Positions 32,747 to 41,307 of a stretch of DNA of 64,000 bases are shown here, piece after piece. Source of the stretch: Planctomycetota bacterium. Lineage in GTDB: Bacteria; Planctomycetota; UBA1135; GCA-002686595. Every line of letters begins with the position of its first letter. The stretch's first letter is position 1. The notes beneath the pieces were generated by a model, which was not told the DNA's origin, searched no databases, and saw only the letters and a program-made list of their open reading frames with translations. Both the position numbers and the translations under genes were made by a program. The stretch lies in assembly GCA_016795205.1 (NCBI GenBank), contig JAEUHZ010000064.1, positions 1 to 64,000 of the forward strand. The letters are read 5' to 3'.

Positions 32747-33258
32747 CGCGCGCCGCGTGCCTGGCGCTCTGCGCCGGGCTGGCGCTCCAGGCCTGCGGCG
32801 GCGACGTGCGACGCACGCACTTCGCCGGCGGCGCGCCCTGGTCCGAGGTCCACTACGCTCGGGGTCGTCCCAACGGCCCCGTCACGACCTGGCACGAGAA
32901 CGGTCGCAAGGCGCGCGAGGGAGCGCACGTCGACGGCTACCAGCACGGCACCTGGCGCACCTGGGGCGAGGACGGGACGCTGCTCCTCGAGGCCACCTTC
33001 GAGCGCGGTCGGGCCAACGGCCCCTGGGCGGAGTGGTGGCCGAGCGGGGCGCCGAAGTTCCGCGGCACCTACCGCGAGGGACGGCCCGACGGCGCCTGGC
33101 ACGAGTTCTGGGACGACGGCACCCGGGCCTTCGAGGCCAGCTACGCGGCCGGCAAGCCGCACGGGGACATCCGGATGTACGGGCGCGACGGCGTGCTCGT
33201 CGTGACCGACACGTACGAAGAGGGCCGCTTCGTTCAGCGCCGTCGCCCCGGCCGCTGA
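32743..33258 (+). CDS. MORN-repeat lipoprotein
   Basis: 171 residues; signal ending ALQAC gives a lipoprotein. The body is a run of MORN-variant repeats of about 22 residues: GRPNGPVTTWHENGRKAREG, YQHGTWRTWGEDGTLLLEA, GRANGPWAEWWPSGAPKFRG, GRPDGAWHEFWDDGTRAFEA, GKPHGDIRMYGRDGVLV. Such repeats form open beta sheets and bind partners or lipids. The family is often labelled YwqK-type antitoxin in databases, but no toxin is nearby and the lipid anchor argues against that. ATGA overlap couples it to the sulfatase-family gene. Confidence 0.82.
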   Translation: MTRAACLALCAGLALQACGGDVRRTHFAGGAPWSEVHYARGRPNGPVTTWHENGRKAREGAHVDGYQHGTWRTWGEDGTLLLEATFERGRANGPWAEWWPSGAPKFRGTYREGRPDGAWHEFWDDGTRAFEASYAAGKPHGDIRMYGRDGVLVVTDTYEEGRFVQRRRPGR

Positions 33259-33271
33259 GGCCCTGCAGCGC

Positions 33272-35167
33272 ATGTCGCACGACCCCGAGACCGCCGGCTT
33301 CGTCCGCGCGCTGAACCACGAGTACGAGCGTCTCCACGTCGCCAAGGAGGACGCCTTCTGGACCGCCTACATGGGGACCGCCGACGACGTCGACGAGGCG
33401 CGGGCGGAGCTCGCGCGGCGCGAGGTCGCGCTCCAGGGCTTCCTGACCGATCCCGGACGGCTGGCGGCGGTACGCGCCGCGACGGAGCGGGCCGAGGCGC
33501 TGCTCGACGCGGCCCGCGACGTGCCCCGTCCGCACGCCGACGACGTGACGGCGCTCGCCGGTTGGCTGGCGACGTTCGAGGCCCACGTGATCGAGTCACC
33601 CGCGGCGCGCGCGCTCCAGGAGCAGATCACCGCGGCCGAGGCGGACCTGGCGGGTGCCCGCGCGCGGCTCCAGCTCGCCGCGCGCGGCGCCGACGGCCGG
33701 CTGGAGCCGGCCTCGACCGTGCGCCTCGGCGTGCTGCTCTCGACGTCGCCCGCGGAGACCGTGCGGCGCTCGGCGTGGGAGGCGCTGCGCTCCATCGAGC
33801 CGCACGTGCTGACGCACGGCTTCCTGGACGTCGTGCGGATGCGCAACGCGCTGGGCCGACTGCTGGGGGCCGAGGACTACTACGACTGGAAGGTGCGCCG
33901 CGTCGAGGGTCTCTCGAAGGCCGAGGTCTTCGCGCACCTCGCCGAGCTCGAGGCGCGCACGCGCGACACGGCCCGAGCGGCCCTGGAGAGCCTGGCCTCA
34001 CGAGCGGGTCGCGCGGCGTTGCAGCCCTGGAACCTGAAGCACGCCATGGGCGGCGACGTGGCGCTGGCACAGGACCCGTACTTCCCGTTCGGAGAGGCGC
34101 TGGCGCGCTGGGGGCGCTCGTTCGACGCGCTGGGCATCCGCTACCGGGGCGCGGAGCTGGTCCTCGATCTGGTCGATCGCCGGGGCAAGTACGAGAACGG
34201 GTTCATGCACGGGCCCGTGCCCGCCTGGCGCGAGCGCGGCGTCTGGCGTCCCGCGCGCATCCAGTTCACGGCCAATGCCATCCCCGGGATGACCGGCGCC
34301 GGGCGGCGCGCGCTGGAGACGTTGTTCCACGAGGGCGGCCACGCGGCGCACTTCGCCAACGTGGACATGCCCGCACCCTGCTTCTCGCAGGAGTTCGCGC
34401 CGACGTCGGTGGCGTTCAGCGAGCTGCAGAGCATGTTCCTGGACAGCCTGGTCTCGGATCCGGACTGGCAGGCGCGCTACGCCCGGGACGCGCACGGCGG
34501 CGCGATGCCCGAGGCGTTGATCCTGGCGGGCATCGAGTCCGCGCAACCCTTCGCGGCCTGGAATCTGCGCGCCATGCTGGCCGTCTGCGAGGCCGAGCGC
34601 GCGATCTACGAGATCTCCGACGACGAGCTCGATGCCGAGCGGGTGCTCGACGCCGTGCGCGCGGTCGAGCGGCGGCTCCTGTACCTCGACGCCGGCGCGC
34701 CTCGTCCCGCGCTCTCCGTGCCGCACCTCCTGGCAGGCGAGAGCAGCGCGTACTACCACGGCTACGTCCTGGCGGAGATGGCGGTGCACCAGACCCGCGC
34801 GTTCTTCCGCGCGCGTCACGGCCGGCTGCTGGACGAGCCGCGCATCGGCGCCGAGCTGGCCGCAGCCTACTGGCGCCCGGGCAACAGTCGCGGCTGCGAG
34901 GACCTGGTCGCGGACCTGACTGGCGCACGCCTCTCGGCCGGGGCCCTCGCGACGCGCGTGAACCGTCCACTGGCCGCGGCGTTGGACGAGGCGCGCGCGG
35001 ACCTGGCGCGCGAGCGCTCGATCCCACTCCATGCCGGCCCGATCGAACTCGACGCGCGGATCCGGGTCGTGCACGGCCGCGAGGAGGTCGGCGACTCGGC
35101 GCGCGGCGGCTTCGAACGGCTCGCGACCGACTTCGAGCGCTGGATCCGCGCGCTGGCCGCCGGCTGA
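33272..35167 (+). CDS. M3-like zinc metallopeptidase (oligopeptidase)
   Basis: 631 residues, no signal peptide, so cytoplasmic. The zinc motif HEGGH (His353, Glu354, His357) lies in ETLFHEGGHAAHFANV, with a downstream acidic cluster in SVAFSELQSMFLDSLV that would supply the third ligand, in line with M3/M2 oligopeptidases. GRPGNSRGCEDL-like and AYYHGYVLAEM segments near the C-terminus match the closing helices of M3 enzymes. The protein is a little shorter than oligopeptidase A. It should degrade short peptides. It starts 13 bases after the MORN gene and may be in its operon; it converges on the next gene with a 7-base gap. Confidence 0.8.
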   Translation: MSHDPETAGFVRALNHEYERLHVAKEDAFWTAYMGTADDVDEARAELARREVALQGFLTDPGRLAAVRAATERAEALLDAARDVPRPHADDVTALAGWLATFEAHVIESPAARALQEQITAAEADLAGARARLQLAARGADGRLEPASTVRLGVLLSTSPAETVRRSAWEALRSIEPHVLTHGFLDVVRMRNALGRLLGAEDYYDWKVRRVEGLSKAEVFAHLAELEARTRDTARAALESLASRAGRAALQPWNLKHAMGGDVALAQDPYFPFGEALARWGRSFDALGIRYRGAELVLDLVDRRGKYENGFMHGPVPAWRERGVWRPARIQFTANAIPGMTGAGRRALETLFHEGGHAAHFANVDMPAPCFSQEFAPTSVAFSELQSMFLDSLVSDPDWQARYARDAHGGAMPEALILAGIESAQPFAAWNLRAMLAVCEAERAIYEISDDELDAERVLDAVRAVERRLLYLDAGAPRPALSVPHLLAGESSAYYHGYVLAEMAVHQTRAFFRARHGRLLDEPRIGAELAAAYWRPGNSRGCEDLVADLTGARLSAGALATRVNRPLAAALDEARADLARERSIPLHAGPIELDARIRVVHGREEVGDSARGGFERLATDFERWIRALAAG

Positions 35168-35174
35168 GCCGGAC

Positions 35175-36257
35175 TCAGTCGACGACGATCGTGGCCTCGG
35201 CGAGCGCTCCGGCCTCGACGACCAGCGCGCCGCCCCCGGAGCGGCCGTCGGGTGCCGTGGCGGAGAGCGCGTAGCGGCCCGGCAGCAGGTGGCGCGCGAC
35301 GAGCACGCCGTCCGGCTCGGTGCGACCGCGCAGCGCGCCGCGCGGCGTGCTGGAGCCCAGGATCTCCGCGCCGGCCACCGCGAGCCCCGCGGCATCGACC
35401 ACGCGCAGGAGCGCCGCTCCGGCCGGCGGGAGGTGCGTTTCGCGCCAGCGCAGCGTGGGCGCGCGGAAGGTGAACGTCCCGCGCGCCAACAGCGGCGCCT
35501 CGGGGTCGCCGAACGCGATCGTGTAGTCGCCGTCGACGACGCCCTCGAAGAGGAACAGGCCCGCCGCGTCGACGCGCGTCTCGGCGCGAGCGCGGCTGGC
35601 CGCGTTCTCGATCGTGACGGCGAGATCCTCGGCGGGCGCGCCCGCGTGCGTCAGCACGAAGCCGTCCACGAGGCCCGCCGGCGAGAGGCGCAGCGACACG
35701 AACACATCGCTCGAGCCGCGCACGAGCAGCACCGAGACGCGCGACGAGTTCAGGGCGGGGGCTTCGGCGCTCGCGCGGTAGCCGCCCAATGGGAGATCGC
35801 CCGCCTCGAACTCGAGGCTGCCCTCGAAGGCCAGACGGCGGCGCTCGGCGCGCTCCGCGCCGACGAGCGTCGGATCGGGTTCGAGCACGAGCGTCCAGCG
35901 CGGGGGCGGGGCGACACCGTCCAGCACGAGCTCGCCGCGGATGCGCCCCCGGCCGGCGAAGCGCCGCGGGTCGTCGAGCGGGACCTGCGCCTCGGACGGG
36001 AGCGTGCGCGTGGCGGGCGGGCCTGCGAGGGTCTCGGTCGGCGTCGGCGCGCGCAGCGCGCGCGGCAGAGGCTCGGCGGACTCGCCGGAGGTCGCGGGCC
36101 CCAAGGAGAGCCAAGCCGCGGCGAGCCCGAGCGCGAGCAGCGCTGCCAGCAGGATCAGACTCGATCGCGCCAACCCGCGCTTGACCCCGCGCGCCCGTCC
36201 GCTTCTCCTCTCGCGCTGCCCCCGCATCCGACGTAGTCCCCGCGGTCCGTGCCGCAC
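35175..36257 (-). CDS. Membrane-anchored protein with carboxypeptidase-regulatory-like beta domains
   Basis: 360 residues starting with GTG. A basic N-terminal tail of about 30 residues precedes one TM helix (SSLILLAALLALGLAAAWLSL), giving a single-pass protein with a periplasmic C-terminus. Two or more transthyretin-like beta-sandwich segments follow: SPAGLVDGFVLTHAGAPAEDLAVTI, DAAGLFLFEGVVDGDYTIAF, VVDAAGLAVAGAEILGSS, RHLLPGRYALSATAPDG. These match carboxypeptidase-D regulatory-like repeats found in surface proteins. No catalytic motif. The GTG is supported by TAGGAT eight bases upstream; an ATG ten codons in is the alternative. Confidence 0.72.
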   Translation of the reverse strand: MRHGPRGLRRMRGQRERRSGRARGVKRGLARSSLILLAALLALGLAAAWLSLGPATSGESAEPLPRALRAPTPTETLAGPPATRTLPSEAQVPLDDPRRFAGRGRIRGELVLDGVAPPPRWTLVLEPDPTLVGAERAERRRLAFEGSLEFEAGDLPLGGYRASAEAPALNSSRVSVLLVRGSSDVFVSLRLSPAGLVDGFVLTHAGAPAEDLAVTIENAASRARAETRVDAAGLFLFEGVVDGDYTIAFGDPEAPLLARGTFTFRAPTLRWRETHLPPAGAALLRVVDAAGLAVAGAEILGSSTPRGALRGRTEPDGVLVARHLLPGRYALSATAPDGRSGGGALVVEAGALAEATIVVD

Positions 36258-36265
36258 GGCCGCGC

Positions 36266-36271
36266 ATCCTA
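36266..36271 (-). promoter_or_regulatory. -10 box TAGGAT with leaderless spacing
   Basis: Minus-strand TAGGAT lies eight bases before the GTG at 36257. No -35 box is evident. Confidence 0.45.
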
Positions 36272-36325
36272 GCGGCCGGTGCGCGGGCCGGCTCGCGCAC
36301 CCGCCCCCCGACCCCTCGCTCCCGC

Positions 36326-38743
36326 ATGACTTTCCGAACCCTCCCGCTGGCGCTCGCCGTCCTCTCCATCCTCGCGGCCCTGCTGGCCGGGCCCGCCGCG
36401 GCCAGGGGGGCCCAAGCCGAGGGCCGCCTGTTCGTGCTGGGCTTCGACGGTGCCGACGCGCGCACGACGGAGCGCCTGATGGACGCGGGGCTCCTGCCGA
36501 ACCTGGCCCGGCTGCGCGAGAGCGGGACCTACGCGCCGCTGGGCACGACCATGCCGGCCGAATCCCCGGTCTCCTGGGCGGCCCTGAACTGCGGCCAGAA
36601 TCCAGCCAAGACCGGCGTTCCTGGCTTCGTCAAGCGCGATCTCGCGTCCGACGGCACGCCCATGCCGGGCCTGGGTCACGTGCGCTACGAGTCGCGGCCG
36701 TCCGCGAGCTTCGAGACACCCTTCCTGGTACGCACGATCCTGTCGTGGAACCCGTGGGCGCTGGCGGCCGCCGTCGGCGGCGGAGCGGCGCTCCTCTTCC
36801 TGGTCGTGTTCGCGGCGCTGCTGCGGTTGCGGGCGCGCATCTCCGTGCCGCTGGCCCTGGTCCTGGGCGCCGTCGGTGCGGCCGGCGCGCGCGTGGCGGC
36901 TGACCACGTGCCGCACTCGATCGCGACCGTGGTCGCCAACCCCACGCGGACGGCGCCGTTCTGGGAGGTCGCGGCGCAGGCCGGCGTGCGCAGCGTGGTC
37001 ATCGACAGCGCGATGTCCTGGGACCGTCCCGAGGTGCCGGGCGCGCGCGTGCTGTCGGGCCTGGGCGTGCCCGACGTGCGCTCGAACAACGGCGACTGGT
37101 TCGTCTACACGACGGACCCCAAGGTCATCGAGCGCGCGCCCGTGGGCCAGTCGACGAGCACCGCCGGCCGCATCTTCCGCGTCGACGAGCGCGACGGTCG
37201 CATCGAGAGCTGGGTCTATGGACCGTACGACTTCGTGGCGATCGACAGCGCGGAGCGCGAGATCGCGACCATCGACGTGCGCCTGGGCAAGCCGGGCCAG
37301 TCCTCGAGCGAGGTCGAGGCGCTGCGCAAGCGGCGCCGCGAGCTGCAGACCGAGGTCCTCCCGCGGCTCAAGGTGCTCGACGCCTACCGTCGCACGGACG
37401 AGGGCCGCGTCAGCCTGCCGCTGGTCGTGGACTTCCAGGCCGACGGCGCGCACGTGGCGATCGGCCAGCAGGTCCAGGTACTCCAGGAAGGACAGTGGTC
37501 GGACTGGTACCGCCTGACGTTCGAGCTCTCGCCGCTGGTCAAGGTGCGCGCGATCACGCGCGCCAAGCTCGTCAAGCGCGCCGACCCGTTCGAGCTGTTC
37601 GTCGACTTCCTGCAGTTCGACCCGGCCCACCCCACCTGGTGGCAGCCGGTCAGCCAGCCGCCGCAGTTCGCGGCCGAGCTGGCCCGGGCCACGGGCGAGC
37701 CCTACGAGACCGTGGGCTGGGCCTGCCTCACGATGCCGTTCAAGGACCGCGAGATCGACCCGGTCACGTTCCTGGAGGACATCGAGGCCACGCAGCGTGC
37801 GCGCGAGCTCTTGCTGCGCGCCGCCGTCAAGCAGGCCGACTGGCGCGCGCTCCTGTTCGTCGAGAGCACGCCCGACCGCGTCCAACACATGATGTACCAG
37901 TACGCGGACCCGACGCACCCGGCGCACGACGCCCACAAGGCCGCCCAACGCACGCGCTTCTTCGGGGAGGAGATCGCGCTGTCCGACGCGATCCGCGCCT
38001 CGTACCAGTCGATGGACCGCGTCGTGGGCGAGGTCCTGACGCAGCACATGCGCCCGGGCGACACGCTGCTCGTGTGCGCCGACCACGGCTTCCAGTCCTT
38101 CAAGCGCCAGGCGCACCTGAACAACTGGCTCGCCGAGCAGGGCTACCTGGCGCTCATGCCCGGCACGACTCCGGCGCTGGGCCGCGCGCTGGCCTACGTC
38201 GACTGGTCGCGCACGCGGGCCTACGCGGTCGGGCTGGGCGGCATCTACCTGAACCTCGCCGGCCGCGAGGGCGAGGGCGTGGTCGATCCCAGGGACGCCC
38301 CGGCACTGCTCGCCGAGCTGCGCGCCAAGCTACTCGCGACCGAGGACCCGCAAGGCGGTGGCCGGGCCGTGCGCGCCGCCTACGTCACGAGCGAGATCCA
38401 CGCCGGGCCGCACCTGGGCGAGGAGCCCGACCTGATCGTGGGGTTCGAGGCCGGCTGGCGCGTCTCGTGGGCCACCACGCTCGGGGACATCCGCCTGGTC
38501 GAGACCTCCACGCCGGGGCTCTTCGCGCCGGCCAGCGTGTTCGAGGACAACCTCCTGAACTGGTCCGGCGACCACGTGTCGGTGGCCGAGGACCTCGTGC
38601 GCGGCATCTTCTTCTCGAACCGCAAGGTCGTCGTGCCGGAGGGCGGCGTGAACCTGCTCCACCTCGCGCCCACCGCGCTCGCGCTCCTGGGCGTGGCGGT
38701 GCCGGCCGAGTACGACCTCGCACCGCTCGCGTTCCGTGACTGA
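36326..38743 (+). CDS. Type I phosphodiesterase/nucleotide pyrophosphatase-family membrane protein
   Basis: 805 residues in the alkaline-phosphatase superfamily. A signal peptide (LALAVLSILAALLAGPAAA) is followed by FVLGFDGADARTTERLM, the first metal motif. The nucleophile region is MPAESPVSWAALNCGQNPAKTG, with Ser where many members have Thr. Late motifs VCADHGFQSFKRQAHLNNWL and WSGDHVSVAEDLVRG supply further metal ligands. Unusually, two TM helices (about residues 143-185, ALAAAVGGGAALLFLVVFAALL and SVPLALVLGAVGAAGA) interrupt the domain after the nucleophile. Such enzymes act on nucleotides or phosphate-sugar/lipid substrates. The rhodanese gene overlaps its last eight bases. Confidence 0.8.
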   Translation: MTFRTLPLALAVLSILAALLAGPAAARGAQAEGRLFVLGFDGADARTTERLMDAGLLPNLARLRESGTYAPLGTTMPAESPVSWAALNCGQNPAKTGVPGFVKRDLASDGTPMPGLGHVRYESRPSASFETPFLVRTILSWNPWALAAAVGGGAALLFLVVFAALLRLRARISVPLALVLGAVGAAGARVAADHVPHSIATVVANPTRTAPFWEVAAQAGVRSVVIDSAMSWDRPEVPGARVLSGLGVPDVRSNNGDWFVYTTDPKVIERAPVGQSTSTAGRIFRVDERDGRIESWVYGPYDFVAIDSAEREIATIDVRLGKPGQSSSEVEALRKRRRELQTEVLPRLKVLDAYRRTDEGRVSLPLVVDFQADGAHVAIGQQVQVLQEGQWSDWYRLTFELSPLVKVRAITRAKLVKRADPFELFVDFLQFDPAHPTWWQPVSQPPQFAAELARATGEPYETVGWACLTMPFKDREIDPVTFLEDIEATQRARELLLRAAVKQADWRALLFVESTPDRVQHMMYQYADPTHPAHDAHKAAQRTRFFGEEIALSDAIRASYQSMDRVVGEVLTQHMRPGDTLLVCADHGFQSFKRQAHLNNWLAEQGYLALMPGTTPALGRALAYVDWSRTRAYAVGLGGIYLNLAGREGEGVVDPRDAPALLAELRAKLLATEDPQGGGRAVRAAYVTSEIHAGPHLGEEPDLIVGFEAGWRVSWATTLGDIRLVETSTPGLFAPASVFEDNLLNWSGDHVSVAEDLVRGIFFSNRKVVVPEGGVNLLHLAPTALALLGVAVPAEYDLAPLAFRD

Positions 38744-39065
38744 GCGCGCGCAGCGCATCGGGCCGGCCGAGCTCCTGGCGCGGCTCGCGCGGGGCGATGA
38801 GCTCGTGCTCCTCGACGTCCGCGAGCCGCGCGAGTTCGCGCTCGGTGCGCTGCCGGGATCGCGCCTGATCCCGCGCGGCGAGCTCGCGGCGCGGGTCGCC
38901 GAGCTCGACCCCGAGCGCGAGACCGTCTGCATCTGCCACCACGGCGTGCGCAGCCTCCAGGCGGCGGCTTTCCTGCGCACCCGGGGCTTCCGCTGCGTGC
39001 TCGACCTGGCCGGCGGCCTGGAGCGCTGGGCCCTGGAGGCCGATCCGCTCTTTCCCCGCTATTGA
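38736..39065 (+). CDS. Single-domain rhodanese-like protein
   Basis: 109 residues. LVLLDVREPREFALGALPGS is the conserved CH2A region and CHHGVRSLQAAAFLRTRGF is the active-site loop with the catalytic Cys, so sulfurtransferase activity is plausible. GLERWALEADPLFPRY closes the domain as in GlpE-type rhodaneses. GTG start, overlapping the phosphodiesterase gene by eight bases. Substrate unknown. Confidence 0.88.
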   Translation: MTERAQRIGPAELLARLARGDELVLLDVREPREFALGALPGSRLIPRGELAARVAELDPERETVCICHHGVRSLQAAAFLRTRGFRCVLDLAGGLERWALEADPLFPRY

Positions 39066-39263
39066 TCAGGGGCTGATCGCGGGCGCCGATGCTGCAGGCC
39101 ACGCGGCGCAAAGGTCGTGTCGTGGAGCGAACAGGAGCTCCAGTCCGTCGTACGTGCCGTGCCGATGGAGGCGGGGCTTCCCGGGAACCAGCGCGGGGTG
39201 CGTGCGGCCTTGCGCGCGACGGGTCTGGCAGGGGGGGCGGCGCTCGCGAGGCAGGAGAGAGTG

Positions 39264-39491
39264 ATGCGGAACCAGCACGATGGCGAGGGGCCCCGGGCCG
39301 CGCGGAGGGCGCGGATCCTGTGGCGTGACGAGGACACGGGCGAGCTCTTGTGGCTCGTCCTGACCGGAACCAGCGAGTTCTTCGAGGACCTTGGCCGGCA
39401 GGGGTACGACCTGCGGCCGATGGCGGAGCCGGCCCGCGCCGGGGGCCCCGGCCAGCCGGCGGCCGAGAACGCGGCCGGCCACGCCGCCTGA
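39264..39491 (+). CDS. Small protein of unknown function
   Basis: 75 residues (MRNQHDGEGPRAARRARILWR...). The start is chosen because AGGAGAG lies directly upstream at a normal distance, one of the few clear Shine-Dalgarno sites in the window. The core WRDEDTGELLWLVLTGTSEFFEDLGRQG may form a small beta-beta-alpha domain; the tail is Ala/Pro-rich and likely disordered. A longer GTG start at 39117 would add 49 residues. The 198 bases between the rhodanese gene and this start hold nothing else that can be supported. Confidence 0.5.
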   Translation: MRNQHDGEGPRAARRARILWRDEDTGELLWLVLTGTSEFFEDLGRQGYDLRPMAEPARAGGPGQPAAENAAGHAA

Positions 39492-39533
39492 GGGGCGCGG
39501 GGGAGCGCGCCGGGAGAGAGCCGGCGGATCGCG

Positions 39534-39562
39534 TTGGAACGGCGCGGGGGTGTCTCTAGAAT
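39534..39562 (+). promoter_or_regulatory. Sigma70-type promoter for the kptA-like gene
   Basis: TTGGAA (39534-39539), a 17-base spacer and TAGAAT (39557-39562): the closest match to the sigma70 consensus in the window. The expected transcript start is near 39570, leaving a leader of about 55 bases before the ATG at 39624. Confidence 0.65.
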
Positions 39563-39623
39563 GCTGCGCCTGCGAGCACCGGCTCTCCGGAGCGCCACGA
39601 CGCGCCCGGTCCCGCGCCCCCTC

Positions 39624-41225
39624 ATGACGCATCCCGCATTGATCGAACGCATCACCCGCTCCCTGGCCTACATGCTCCGGCATCAGCCGGAGGAGTTCGA
39701 CCTCGAGGTCGACGACCATGGCTACGCGGAACTCGCCGAGGTCGTCCGCGCGCTGAACGAGCGCCTGGGCGAGTCCGTCACCGAGGACGACGTGCGCGAG
39801 GCGACCGAGTCTGGCGACCGCCAGCGCTACGAGATCCTCGGCGACCGCATCCGCGCGCTCTACGGTCACTCGATCGACGTCCTGCCGGGCGAGCCCGCCC
39901 GCCCGCCCGAGCGGCTGTACGTCGGCGTCTCGCGCGCCGACGCGGACCGCGCGCGCCGCTATGGGCTGCGCCCGGGACGCCGCCGCTTCCTGCACCTCGC
40001 GCTGACGCCCGACGACGCGCTCGAGACGGCCCAGCGGACGGCGCGCGAGCACGAGGTCATCGTCGTGCGCGCGCTCGACGCCTGGGAGGACGGCGTGAAC
40101 TTCTACGACCGGATCTCCCTGTTCCTCTCCGACCCGATCCCGACGCAGTACCTGGAGGGTCCGGCGCGCGGCGCGCCCGCGGCCCGGCCGGCTCCCGTGC
40201 GCCACGCGCGCGAGGAGGTCGTCTATGCGCGCCCCGAGGACGACGACGAGCGCGGTCCCGACGAGGGCGACGAGGCCCCGCACGCGGGCGAGGGCGAGTT
40301 CGGCGCGGCTGCGTCCGACGCGCCGCGCGAGGGCGGCGGGCGCCGCCGTCGCGGCCGTCGCGGCCGCCGCCGCGGCGAGGGTGGCGGTCCCGCGGAGCGC
40401 GCGCCGGCGCACGCCGCCCACGAGGGCGCGGGGGACGAGTTCGCCGAGCCCGCCCCCTACGACCCCGAGTACCGCTCGTCGCAGGCTGCCGCCGAGCGCG
40501 GCGCGCCCGGCCGGCCGGCCTATCGTGAGGCGCCCCGAGGCGGGCCCGCGCCGCGCAGCGACGCGCCCCGGCGCGACGAACCGAGGCGCGACGAACCGAG
40601 GCGCGACGAACCGAGGCGCGAGCCGCAGGCCGGCGGGTTGCGCCACGAGCGCGGCGGCCCGGGCCGCGGCGCTGACCGTCCCCGCTCGTCCGAGCGTCCC
40701 GCCGCGCGCGCGGACGACCGCGGGGGCGAGCGTCCGCGGGGTGACCGCCCGAGCGCTCCTGAGCACGGCTACGACGACCGACCGCGCCAGCACGAGCGCC
40801 CGCGGCACGAGGACCGTCCGCGTCACGAGGACGCAGCGCGATCGGAGGCGTTCGCGCGCGGGGACGATCGTCCGCACGGCGAGGATCGCTTCCGGGGCGA
40901 CCGTCCGCGCGCTGACCGCCCGCGTCACCCCGATGCGCCGCGCGAGGAGCGCGGCCGCGAGTCGCGTCCGGGCGGCCGCCCGGACGTCGCGCGCCCCGTG
41001 CCGCGCCGCGACGAGATCCCGCGCCCGTCCGAGCCGGCGATCCGACGCCACGAGCCCGAGCCGTCGGGCGGCTTCGGTCTGGGCCTCGACGACGCGCCGT
41101 CGCGCTCGGCACAGCGCCCCGCCCCGCCGCCGCCGCCGGCTCCGCCGCGCCCCGCACCGCGCCGCGAGGAGCCGCGGCCGACGCCCGCGGACGACGGCGG
41201 CAGCTTCGGCGCCGGCATCCTGTGA
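39624..41225 (+). CDS. KptA/Tpt1-like RNA 2'-phosphotransferase domain with long disordered charged tail
   Basis: 533 residues. Residues 1-185 match KptA/Tpt1, which removes a 2'-phosphate from RNA using NAD: SLAYMLRHQPEEFDLEVDDHG with Arg19-His20, RYEI with Arg68, YGHS with His82, YGLRPGRRRFLHLAL with Arg121. The LYHGT motif of the NAD site reads LYVGVS (residues 98-103), so one conserved histidine is missing. After residue 186 the protein is low complexity, dominated by Arg, Asp, Glu and Pro, with RRGRRGRRRGEG and a triple RRDEP repeat. Such tails suggest RNA binding or condensate formation. A true KptA of about 180 residues has no such tail. Confidence 0.78.
   Translation: MTHPALIERITRSLAYMLRHQPEEFDLEVDDHGYAELAEVVRALNERLGESVTEDDVREATESGDRQRYEILGDRIRALYGHSIDVLPGEPARPPERLYVGVSRADADRARRYGLRPGRRRFLHLALTPDDALETAQRTAREHEVIVVRALDAWEDGVNFYDRISLFLSDPIPTQYLEGPARGAPAARPAPVRHAREEVVYARPEDDDERGPDEGDEAPHAGEGEFGAAASDAPREGGGRRRRGRRGRRRGEGGGPAERAPAHAAHEGAGDEFAEPAPYDPEYRSSQAAAERGAPGRPAYREAPRGGPAPRSDAPRRDEPRRDEPRRDEPRREPQAGGLRHERGGPGRGADRPRSSERPAARADDRGGERPRGDRPSAPEHGYDDRPRQHERPRHEDRPRHEDAARSEAFARGDDRPHGEDRFRGDRPRADRPRHPDAPREERGRESRPGGRPDVARPVPRRDEIPRPSEPAIRRHEPEPSGGFGLGLDDAPSRSAQRPAPPPPPAPPRPAPRREEPRPTPADDGGSFGAGIL
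40571..40615 (+). repeat. Three exact 15-base tandem repeats in the KptA-like tail
   Basis: The unit GCGCGACGAACCGAG occurs three times in a row, followed by a partial fourth. It encodes the RRDEP peptide repeat and keeps frame. Copy-number change by slippage would alter tail length without a frameshift. Confidence 0.9.
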
Positions 41226-41307
41226 GACCCCGCCGGGCGGGACGCGCGCGTCCCGCCCCGTGATCTGCTGCGGCCGACGTGCGTCCCGCCGGCCGCGCCC
41301 GCCCCCG

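Noticed and set aside
32743-33258. Reading the MORN-repeat lipoprotein as the antitoxin of a toxin-antitoxin pair.
   Set aside because: It has a lipoprotein signal and its coupled neighbour is a sulfatase-family protein, not a toxin.
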